From Paramacrobiotus metropolitanus (Eukaryota; Tardigrada; Eutardigrada; Parachela; Macrobiotidae), in the NCBI RefSeq assembly GCF_019649055.1, contig NW_026570532.1, forward strand, positions 1-58,177: a DNA stretch of 58,177 nt, in the 5' to 3' direction. The notes beneath the pieces were generated by a model. It saw only the letters and a list, made by a program, of their open reading frames with translations. It did no database searches and was not told where the DNA came from. Below are positions 9,928 through 20,029 of this stretch, in pieces (position 1 is the stretch's first letter; every line of letters starts with the position of its first letter). The position numbers and the translations under genes are program-made.

Positions 9928-10995
9928 AGGTTAGTTATCTATCCTCACTGTCGGGAATCTGTATCAGATCTTTTGTTGTATACGGTTCACCCACGGATTA
10001 CCCACATATTAGCCAGGGTTGAAAAAACGGGAGAGAAAATTAAAGGAAGGGATGTTTCTACACGTCCGGAACTAAAATAATTGGTAGTTTCATGTATTCT
10101 TTAGGACCTTAGAGTAAGTTTAGTTAGTTATCTTAATCTCCAGGATTAATCCAATTACAAGTGCTGCAAATAAAAATGGGAAGCCGGTGCCTAGTGAAAC
10201 TGACTGAGCTGCACAACACATGTGGCCTATTTAACGTGCTGTAGTAGTTATACTAAAATTATTTGATAAGACGATAACAAATAACGACATCATAACAATC
10301 GCAAAACACTCTAAATATTCAAAAGTGTCAGGAGATTTAATAAAAGGAAATGAAAAAGAATTAACAACAGTCTACTAAACAAAAGCAGATACTTCGGTGC
10401 AAATTAATTAAGCGCAAATGGAAGCATCGCGCGAAGCGCGACGCTGACGAAAATTTTTGTTTTGAAGGCCGATGAAATTCAATCAAAATTAATAAATAAT
10501 ATTTATTTAATTACGGATTATTCGGAGTCTCGATTGCATCCGAATCCGATCCGATCAGGTGCACAAAAACTCCGAAACCACTCCGACTCCGAATTTTCCA
10601 GATTGAAATCCGTCCAATCCGGTCCGAAAATCGGAGTGGGTTCGGAGTGGATCGGATTTCCCAGTCCGTTGCAGGGCTCTAGGCTGCAGACTAATAATAA
10701 AGGCTAATATTAATAAAGCTGCATTCTTCATTCTACACTTCTATACCGAAGTACAGATACACATGACCGTCAGAACGGTTTTATCGATATCGTTCCTTAT
10801 TATGCCACTATGATTTCATCTTTTATGATCCGTTACAGTACTATACTTATACCTTATGGTTAATTGCTATACTAATTTCGCAGAATCTTGATAAGTACAG
10901 TACATAATCGTGCGAAGGAAATTTCTTACGTCCGAACTATCCAATAATCCAATCATCCCTGCCGTGGTTGGTTTGTGTTAGACATATTCGCAGCT

Positions 10996-13693
10996 ATGAA
11001 CGCGGTGTTGGCGCTTTGCCACTTTTGTGAGATGCACGGACCCAGTGTGATGATGTGTACGCAACCGTTCCCGCGGGACGGTGCAACAGAAGTCGATTCT
11101 CGAACGACGGACGAAAGTACGGAAGAACGACCGGGACAGACAAAACGCTTATCGGTTTCGGAGAGCGAATCTGAGTTGACTGAATCTGACACCTTTGAAG
11201 CTCATGATTCATTTGGAACCAATACGTGCGCGGTACGGCAGGCTTAATAAGTACTGTTAAGTGTTAGGATGAGGAATCAAACATAGTTTAAGTTACTTAG
11301 TTCTTTTTTTTCTATCTGCTTGATATGTATTTGTGTTATTTTCATTACTTTATTATTCTTTATGTGATACGTTTCCAAGAATTAGTAAAAATGCCTTGCA
11401 AAGAGCATTCTTCCGGTCCGTTAGGTTTTGGTTGCTTAGTTTTGAGTGAGGCTTTAAGAATGTGGACGCTGATTATTGCGCAAGGACAGATTGATGTTTT
11501 AGGCATGTCGGTCGTTCGCGAAACCTAACCAGGGATGTATGACAGCCGATAAGGATGGGGATGTGTGGTATCTGACGCTACAGTACCCCTACAATCCCGA
11601 AGTGTTCACGTTTTTACGGCAAGCGTGCGTCCGGAGTTTGAGCAGCGAGGTATGTTAACCGCTTGTGCTACAAGCATAAGCGATCCGTTTTGCAGGTCTG
11701 TCTCTCTTTTCACATCACCAGTTATTCTTTCACGAAGTAAAGCATCTAGTCTCTCAGTATACAATACAACTTGAAACATATTTACTAACAACAAACTTAC
11801 AGCATATTTATAATTTACGTACAAGTTTACAACCAACAACAATTTTCCTGTCCATGCTCGCCCTGCTTGTTTCTACTGATTCCTGTAACCTTGCTAAACC
11901 TGTGTTACATCGGTATGTAGATATCCCCGGGAAGAGAAGGACCCATAATGTTTGGCGATAATCATCATGGTTATGTTTATTGCTACACATTCTATTTGAA
12001 AGACAACGAAGCACGTGGGCTACAGCGTTGGTACAGCATTGTCGTGCTGTCCATGGATAAGTTATCCCTAACCCAATCATGGCCATTTTTAACGCGCTCA
12101 TCGCGGTCTATAGTTGCACAAATGCAGGCTTTGGCGGAGAAGACTTTCAGTGTGGATCAGGCGGAAAGACCGCAACGTACGGCGCGATTAGGTGGGGCAG
12201 GTGCCCTGAACCCGGAGAACTTCCGCCGGCAGCGCCGAGGCAAAGTGATGCGCTCGTTGCCAGAACTGACTTCTGAGCCGAATATCTTCCACTGTTTGCA
12301 TGAACATTTTACCCACATGCTGCAGTTGGGTGGAAATCAAATGAGCGAAACGTTATTGGAAGGTTCTCCTTCTTGTTCTTACAGTCATCGAGAAGGTTCG
12401 ATATTTGATGATTTTCAACTCGTAGGGTCTTTTTAATAGTGTGCCTTTGCCAGATGATTTCGACAACGGTTTGGCCGGTATCAACAACCACAGCCGGCAA
12501 GGCTCGCTGATGGAAAACGGCCTGGACAGTGCCATGTCATCTCCTACTTGGGAATCTGAAATAGACACTTCCTTTCCCCGCTTCGAGGGAATTGTTCATA
12601 TTTATCGGGTTAGATATCTTCTGGTTGAAGCTGTACTTTTTCTATCACTGTGCGCTTGGAAGTGACATTGCGGCTCGTCGTTGTAGGTGATGGGGAAGGT
12701 ATCGTTTTTGAAACTCGCGTATCACATTACCATCGGGAATCAGATCGTAGTGCGCGGATTTCATGATTTCTTGATCTCTTCTGTTATACGAGCCATTGAG
12801 GTGTGGTCAACTGGTCATTAGCTGAAGTCAGTCCTTCCTTAAGTTCCATACTGAAAAAGCTTTTGCAGGTATTGATTCCTTTTGGTTGCCGAAGAAGTAT
12901 TCCATTCTCCAGTACGTACGTGTTGTCCTGGAATTGCAACCTGCTGGGATTGCACCCCGATGCAGCCATGCCAGACGATATTTTGAGTAGCCCGGATTAT
13001 TTTGTGGTGGATGTTTTGGCTGCTAAGATGAATGAAATGAATGTGGATAAATATAAGATCATCACGCCGAATGCGGCCGTTCCAAAAGTTAAATGTACTG
13101 ACTGTTGAAAAATAATCTTGATGTTTAATGCTAATTATCTTGATGTTTAATGTTAAGAAAATTCGGTATTTTTCACAGTGCCCACTTATTTATCCCGGGT
13201 GGAACGAATCTTGGAAGAGCCCGATATTGCCGAACAGGTTGCTGTCGCTTTGATCGCTAACGAGCAGGAGCGCATGCTAAGGTAATCGCACTTCAGGCAC
13301 GAATTGCATTGTATTAATTTTGCGCTTAACACTATTTTCTACAGCAAAGCCAAAGTGTTATACAAGCTCTTTCGAACGGAATCTCGCAGTGCTGATGAAC
13401 TTCCGATCATCATGCAGAAGCTCCACATAGCAGATGAGGACAATGGTGTCATGCGATTCTGGATGACCGCACTGAGCGATGAATACAAAGGATATTTAAA
13501 AGAATTGTCTTTTCCGCACCCGGCTGTGATAACTACCAAATCGAAACATCCGCCTCCAGTAGCGAAATCAATTCAGGCGGCCATGACCGAGGATAGAGGA
13601 CTGCTTTTACGTAGAAGCGGGTCATCCAAGGATACGGCGGCGTTCAGTGATGTGACTGTCCGAATGTATCCTGGCAGATCGGGTGTTAAATAG
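10996..13693 (+). CDS. FLCN: Folliculin
   Basis: Tumour-suppressor GAP for RagC/D at the lysosome, acting with FNIP in amino-acid signalling to mTORC1. Eight exons join in consistent phase: 10996-11232, 11584-11649, 11921-12362, 12454-12608, 12687-12800, 12869-13094, 13179-13281, 13345-13693, giving 563 aa (human 579). The start MNAVLALCHFCEMHGP matches the human amino end. The longin part contains REGPIMFGDNHHGYVY and ARGLQRWYSI; Arg133 corresponds to the catalytic Arg164 of human FLCN. The DENN part contains SFLKLAYHITIGNQ, CNLLGL and KAKVLYKLF, and the end RFWMTALSDEYKGYL aligns with the human carboxyl region. The acidic S/T-rich insert after residue 30 is shorter than in human. No stops or frameshifts were found. 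An in-frame GTG upstream is not used because the family starts at the ATG. Confidence 0.95.
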
Positions 13694-13899
13694 AAGTAGC
13701 CGTGCCTTGGCACATTGTGATAACGATTTATATCCTTTTCATGGAGCTTTATGACTTTTTAATGCACTCATAAATCGATATAAATTCTCTTATGAAGTAT
13801 TTTACTAATGTAACATTATTATTTTTACTGATATTAATCTGACATTATGATAGTACAAGTTACAGTAAATGCAAACAACAAATGCCTTCGTTACCGGTA

Positions 13900-15727
13900 T
13901 CATGTCGATGCCGTTGTGCTTTCTTTATGAAAATATTCTTCGGGAAATTTATGCATGAAGAACCACATCATTGCAAACATGAAACCGCCAGGCCGCGCTA
14001 ATTTTTCATCATACATCATAGTCCGTACACGAGCCAGGGGAACTTCTTCTATCGCTGCCCCCGCCGGTTGTCGTGCGTTGACTATCCTCCACTTCCACGT
14101 AGTAGACGGTCTGGAGGCTTCAGCTATTCCCACGCCGCTTCTGCAGAGAATGATGTCAGCTGTGTATTAATACACACCAATAATACATTTTTTATAATAC
14201 TGTTTTGCTCTCTACATCCTACCTCATGGATGTGATCCGCTCAGATCTTCGGCCCGAACGGAGTAGCCAGTTTCTTCGAATACTTCTTGCTGAGCGATCA
14301 CTTCGAGGGGTAAATCTTTGTCCACGATCCCGGCACATAACTCGTAAGTAACTCCGGCAGATATCGGAAATTTCGACACGTCCACTGTTGCTTTCCCAAC
14401 CGTCCAGTCTGTGTTATGGATATAGACGCCTGAATAACAAAACCCACTACTTTATATAAACTGTATTACGAAATATATAAGAAAAAAAATAATTTTGAAG
14501 GCGCGGAATTTTTCGTTACTTGGCAAACAAACAAGTAAAGTAGCCGTAACCCGTTATTCGAGGAGGGTACGTATTAATGCCGCTACGCTTCATCTGCATG
14601 TTAGGCAACAGAACTGTTCATAAACGTAAGTATACAAACATTCTTTTCATTCCAGTTCTTAAAAATTTAATACAGTACTAGATACACTTACAAACGTACT
14701 TACAAATATGTGGCTATAAAAATACATATTTCAGACATGTTACACAGATAACACGAAATTTGTTAGCACTACATATTGAAATCACTGATACCGGTAGTAC
14801 TGATACTGTGATACCCAAATCACTGAGATCACTGAAATCTTTCGCCGTAGACAGATTTTCTATAAGGGTAACGGAATTTGGACAGAAGATACGACTAGAA
14901 ACCGGCGAAAAACTAACCACGGAGTATATTCGCCAGCGGATCAGCATCGAAATCCAACGAGGAAATGCGGCACTGATCATGGGGACAGCGCCGATGAGAG
15001 CAAATTTAGCTCAAATTTTCTCTCTTATTAGACCGCCCCTTTCGATTGATGCCTATTAGTTATTAAGTGACTGTTTTCGAATTTAAAGTAAAATTGTTGG
15101 TGAAGAGAGTACTTAATAAAAGAAATAAACCAAAAAGTTTTTTCGAAGCAAGTGATACATTCGCGAGCTCTGGCACTAACATTTTTATAAGTGCTGTACC
15201 TGGTCGGAACTGCTTGACAAACACAAGCGCATGTTTGGTGCGATTATAAATAATGATGCTGACACTAGAAATCGAAAGACAGGAATAACATGTGTGCGTA
15301 GGAATTTGTAAAATTCTTGGTGCTTCAGAGACTGGGACACACTCCATACCTGTCGTGAGTTTTAATGAAATCCCAAAACTTTTTTCTTCCGTTCTAAAAA
15401 AGTTAAATTAGTTGTACAATATTAAACCAAAGCTTACCACCGCTGTGCTATATCATAAAGGCTGATAAAGTAACAGTTTCTTATTAGTATCTGTACTGTG
15501 CTAATAGAGTAGAACTCTTCCAGAAATGAAGCAATAAAGAGTACCGTAAATTTATTGATAAAATTATCATATCTATATTTATCATGTATGCTATATACTG
15601 TCTGTTGTAATTTTCAAATGACTTCCTTCTAGTCATCAAGTGATACCTGTTTATAAAGCATCGTCATCGGCTTGATGTACATTGACTTCTGGCACTCCAC
15701 TATCTGCATTTCCGTGACATCCTCCAT
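13900..15727 (-). CDS. NUDT14: UDP-sugar diphosphatase, NUDT14-type Nudix hydrolase, with local frame breaks
   Basis: Cytosolic enzyme that hydrolyses UDP-glucose and related sugar nucleotides. Minus-strand exons: 15727-15647 (MEDVTEMQIVECQKS), 15393-15350 (FWDFIKTHD), 15264-15200 (ALVFVKQFRP), 14429 to about 14230 (the Nudix segment, ITAGV-like SAGVTYELCAGIVD then EVIAQQEVFEETGY), and a last exon from about 14160 to the stop at 13900 (ARPGGFMFAMMWFF). Family order and spacing match human NUDT14. The metal-binding Nudix helix keeps E-x3-EETG. The last exon is broken: the homologous parts SGVGIAEAS, TVYYVEVEDSQR and IEEVPLARV lie in three successive frame states over 100 bases, consistent with a missing base near 14115 and an extra G in a G5 run near 14064. 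The preceding exon border is also unclear (in-frame TGA near 14230). Either sequence errors or recent inactivation. Confidence 0.8.
14760..15059 (+). CDS. Antisense ORF inside the NUDT14 intron, unknown
   Basis: A 99-codon frame on the plus strand, wholly inside the long NUDT14 intron (15199-14430) and opposite to it. The composition is protein-like, with a basic amphipathic stretch FSIRVTEFGQKIRLETGEK followed by TTEYIRQRISIEIQRGNAA. A possible 3' splice site (TTTCAG near 14735) precedes the frame, so it could be a terminal exon or a fragment of a mobile or retroposed gene. I do not recognise the family. The first codons may not be the true start. It may also be chance. Confidence 0.3.
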   Translation: MLALHIEITDTGSTDTVIPKSLRSLKSFAVDRFSIRVTEFGQKIRLETGEKLTTEYIRQRISIEIQRGNAALIMGTAPMRANLAQIFSLIRPPLSIDAY

Positions 15728-16440
15728 TTTTGCTCGTATTTCGGGATTCACAGTAAATAAACCAGAACTAAGTTCGTTTTCCATTTTACCGGACACAGAC
15801 GTTTCGGAGTTACGATTCATTCTTCTATTTCCAACACGCAAGCTTATCCACGGAAAATACAAATAGCCTAAGAAGATTTTCATCTTTCTATGAAGCTAAT
15901 CACTAATGGTCGGAAAATGAAAAAATTTTGCTTTGTCACAACTTACCAGTTAGTAGTTACCACCAAGAAGGCTCCAGAATTATTAACCGAGATCCGAGTA
16001 AATATTTCGTACTTTTGTTATTGATGGCTCATTGAGTGTTGGAAAACCGCAAAATTAAATTTGTGTACCGGTACTAGTACCAAAACATAGTCTATGCAAA
16101 ATTATATCTTATTACTGAGTACTGACCCCATCGAAAACAAATCGAACACTGTACCAGGGAAGACGCAAGGTGTTGTGCTTTCCTTCGATCTATTCCGGAG
16201 GCCGGCTACTTGAAAATCTGTGCTCCCTAATAATTTTTACCGTGCATAATAAAGGCTAAAGCGTCTATCAGTTGTTCTGAACAACTGATGCCAGAACAAC
16301 TGATGCCAAGTTGCCAACTATGAAAACTGGACAAAAATTTTAAAGTCGTTCAAAAGTTTGAATGCTCCAACTGAAATACTGAATCACAGCTTTGGTTGCA
16401 GCTCAGTTCCCAATTTTCCTTTTGATTCTGTAAAATTTTA
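15728..16440. other. Non-coding stretch upstream of NUDT14
   Basis: No gene recognised. An open frame extends NUDT14 exon 1 upstream to about 15883, so a longer amino end is possible, but family similarity begins at the ATG at 15727. Near 16280 a short GAACAACTGATGCCA unit is repeated twice. The sequence ends where similarity to the second PSMD6 region begins. Confidence 0.5.
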
Positions 16441-19153
16441 GTGCTTGGCTTTATGGCGGTCCGTTTGGGTCAGCAGCCGTTTTTCAAGTTTTCGAGTTTT
16501 CTCGTTTGCCAGTTTGTCGCGTTTGCACATTTTCACGATTCGCACGTGTGCACGATTTCATGTTTTGACGTTTGCACATGTGCGCAATTTTTGATTTTCA
16601 TTTTGGTTTTGTTTATTGTTTTGTTTTCGTGTGTTCCATTTTTAAATTTTCGATTAATAAATTTTTAATTTCATTTTTATTGATTTAGTATCCATTATTC
16701 CAGGTTCAGCCGGCCCAGTTCGCTACGTGGTTTCATTTGAGAATTTTAACCCGAACCCCCCAACCTTCCTGATCCCAACCCAATCTGGGAATGGTGGATG
16801 CAGTAAGATTTTTTTTGCGCATATTAGATGGAGGTTCAAGTTTTGTTGATATCAGCCGTGACGAAGTTCAACCCCGTTGGCAAGATCGATGGCGCGTTTA
16901 TTGTCAGCGCTGTGCATATGTTCCTGGATCGTTCTGTGTTATGCCAGTACATGGCCATGGAGCAGAAACAGTTGCCACCAGATAACGATATTCTCGTGGA
17001 ACTGAAGCGTAGTAGAGATTGTAGAGATGCCACATTACGCTACACTCAGCTACAGAGCCTGGATTTGGAAGAGCAGCAGAAAAGGACAATGTGGTAAGTC
17101 GTTGGTAATCCGTTATCGCAGTTGAAAATCCGTGGAAGGAAGCCGTTGCGTTGTACCGCTTCTAGAAGACCAGTCAGAGCATGCGCTCAATGGCTCAGAG
17201 GCGGTGTAAAATCAGAAGCTGCTAAAAAAAATTTCGTTATCAAATGGAAATATATTTTTCATTTCCTGCGGTTTTTCAAGTAGTGTTGGGAATCTTTAAT
17301 CTTGCTGGAAGCAAGAATTGGGAGTCGTGAGGCTGCCAATGTTTTTTTCGACGTTAAAAAACGTATGGGTTTAATGCGGACACTTCTTTACTTAACCGAC
17401 TGTAGCAAAAGAACGAGCAGAAACTTAAGGAACTTGACGCGCCAATTTTGGATGCCTAACAGAATTTGGGATCTATTAAAGTGCGCGAAGCGTACCTTGC
17501 ACAGTTTAATTATCTTTCCCGCCCTGGAGACAAGGTGGAAGAATGTTAAAAAAATCCTCGTTCTTGCGAATGCCCAACTTGTTTCACACTAGGATGCATC
17601 TGAAAGTGCGTTTCGACAGTGCTTTAAAAAGACCGTAGGACAGACAACAACTAACGTACCTGCTTTAAATTAAGCACGGAGGTACGTAATGCTTGGCTTC
17701 TCTACGTATACTTATTTTCAGAAATTTCTGCGCATAACTGTGATTTTGCTAGTTTTGTTATGATTTTGCGATTTCTTATGAGCGGTTCTTTTTTTTATGC
17801 ACAGCTTGGTAGAGGAGGGCGGTGATTGGGATCGGCGAAACCGGCTGAAGGTGTACGAGGCATGAAGATGCGTGAGTTTCTGAAAGCCACCACCAATTTT
17901 CTGGGCTCAGTTAGCACATTTACCTGTTCGGAGACTATTATACGGTTTTGCAGCTTTCATTGCGGCTGGATCGAATACATACGATGTAGGACCAAATGGT
18001 TGCATAGCCCCGTACCCAGCATTCTGTACGCAAGCGGTGCAGTGCACTTGTACGAAACGGATATTTTGAACTCAGTCGTACAGTGCACTGCGCTGCATTC
18101 GTACTGAATGTGGAGATGTTGGGTATGCGACCATTTCGTCCCAAGTTGTAACTATGGCGGCTGCTTCTTATTATGTTGCTAATCAAATACCATTGTAATA
18201 GGTGTGTCCGGAGCGCGGAGATTGTGGAAGGTTTGCTTAGAATGCCGAATTTGCGACAGCTTTTCAGCTCGTTGTACGGATCGCATTATGCTGAATTGTT
18301 TCTACAGCTGGGTAGGTTTTTCTTTCCGAAAAGGTAATTTGAAGTTCTAAACAATTTTTGTGATTTTATTTAAATTACAACAAACGTTCAGCAGATTTTG
18401 GAAGTGGACCGGTAGTGGGCTGACCATTACCGCTACTACACTCGGAAAATGCGTATCCTCGTCTACAACTAATCAGCTGGTGGATCAATTCTTAACGCTC
18501 GATTGCATCGTCCAGGCTTTCGGTGTTACGGCTGGTTTTATTGACAACGGATTATCGCGCTTATTGCCGCTGGTCGCCTGCACTGTAAGATTGACAAGGT
18601 CAGTAATTAAGTAACTTGATAATTCTTATAAAAACTGCTTATCTTATGTTCCTGTATCCCTCTCGTTTGTAAAATCAGAGATCACCGGCGAATCGCAGAT
18701 TATCGGTTTTTTTATTATGCATGCTTTAGTTCGGTTCAACCAGTACTCTTGGTTGTGATGAACCAAGGGAATGTTTGAAAGTTTGCAGATTAGTTGGAAG
18801 AGGATTGTTTGTTGCCTGCTTTGTAGGTACTAGAAACGTATTGGCAATCAGTAATGGCATGCAGGAGACGGGTATAAGTACAAGTTGTACTTACAGTACA
18901 GTATTCGTATTAACTGGTGGCACATGATTTTCTGGGTTTTATACATGAAGAACAGCAGACCAAGAAGTATTCCGTACATAAAATGCTGTTATCAAATAAA
19001 TTTTCTACTGACTATATTAATTTTTTTAAAGGTGAACGGTGTATGGAAACATCCCGGCCAGCCAACAAGAAAAGGCAATATCAGTTGTTTATTAAACAAG
19101 TTGATCATTTGCTGAGAAACATCCAGCGCCTCTCAAGAGTTATTAACCTCTGA
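16441..19153 (+). pseudogene. PSMD6: PSMD6/Rpn7 (26S proteasome lid subunit) pseudogene, copy A, with duplicated 5' flank
   Basis: Intron-containing remnant of the 26S proteasome lid subunit Rpn7 (PCI protein). Recognisable pieces in order: QKNEQKLKELDAPILDA and VREAYLAQFNYLSRPGDKVEE (17410-17545), FKKTVGQ (17620), GGDWDRRNRLKVYEA and VSTFTCSE (17815-17935), CVRSAEIVEGLLRMPNLRQL with SSLYGSHYAELF (18187-18315), HYRYYTRKMRI and AFGVTAGFIDNGLSRL (18415-18600), and the end NIQRLSRVINL (about 19120-19153). Defects include TAA at 17457-17459 within the LDA..QNLG segment where human has Glu, loss of the segment after the TVALGHR-equivalent, and frame slips near 17870, 18470 and 18570. Retained introns exclude a processed copy. 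The 5' flank (16441-16640) is shared with the inverted copy at 35504-35253. Confidence 0.8.
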
Positions 19154-20029
19154 TTTTCCTCTTCTGTTTTCCGCTGTGTCATTTAATTTTTATCACACTT
19201 TCGGCCAGTTTTGCTTCGCTGCTGAAGAATGTTTGATGTTTGCCACTTCTGTTATTGTGAAATTCCATAACCTTCCTAAAGCCTAAATGTACCGTCAATA
19301 AAACTAATGGTGGAAAATCTGTAGTCTTGCTGGAAGCATGAATTGACAATCTTGAGGCACCTGTGTGTTTTGTTTGACGTTAAAAAACGGTACGCATAAG
19401 ACAATAAAAATACGAAATGAAATCATTGAAAAAATGACTGGCATTAGTTCTAATACTGCTGGTTTTTACTGTCGCAGTTTAATAAGTTCAGTCAGCTACT
19501 TAGTAGTCGTACTACAATTCAAAAAGTGTTACGCACCAACGCTATTAAATGATAAAAAGACTCTTAAATTTATCCAAAAATACAAATCATTATGCCCGTT
19601 AACGGCTCCGTTGTCAAGTGTAGTGTAAAGGCAGTACGGTCGGCACCAATGTGTTCCTTTGCAAAACCGCTTCAGTCTCATTGTGCATTGGCGGCATGTC
19701 AGGCGGGGGAGTTGGTATCCGATCAAAGCAGGCCGACGGTGGGCAATCTTTAAGTTAGCGAGCCCTTTTAATAGGCTATAAAACTGCGCGGTAACTAAAA
19801 ACATGGTAATTGGCTTTGTACCTCAGTGGACGGATCAGCTCGCTCCTTGCTACTCCAAAAAGCTTATAAAAGCGGGATACACTCTTTATCCCGGTTATTT
19901 CTCGCGCCAGTTTTTTGGCTAGCTTACTTCTTTCAGCTCTGAAGAAAATTTGCGTTGGTCAAATGCAGTTGTAGTTTTTGTGACGTTAATTTTCATTTAT
20001 TTTGTACTGATATAAAAAGTTTGTTCAAG
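19154..20029. other. Intergenic stretch with a third PSMD6-region fragment
   Basis: Mostly non-coding. At about 19321-19400 the sequence (CTTGCTGGAAGCATGAATTG and GACGTTAAAAAACGGTA) is a diverged copy of 17301-17370 in copy A and of 34770-34700 in copy B, so a short third piece of the same region lies just 3' of copy A. AATAAAAC near 19299 could be an old polyadenylation signal. No other gene is seen up to the HECT gene start. Confidence 0.6.

Larger units (their letters stand above)
8762..10680. mobile_element. hAT-like non-autonomous foldback element
   Basis: The two ends are inverted copies: GCCCTGCAACGGA at about 8768 and its complement TCCGTTGCAGGGC at about 10666. Inside each end are iterated TCCGATCC / TCCGAACCC units, on opposite strands at the two ends. 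AGGCTGCA occurs just outside each end (8754-8761 and 10681-10688), an 8-bp match as expected for the target duplication of hAT elements, although the exact left terminus is uncertain by a few bases. No transposase is present, so the element would depend on one encoded elsewhere. It is interrupted by the element at 9142-9927. The frames that run through the ends are translations of the TCCGA repeats, not genes. Confidence 0.65.
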
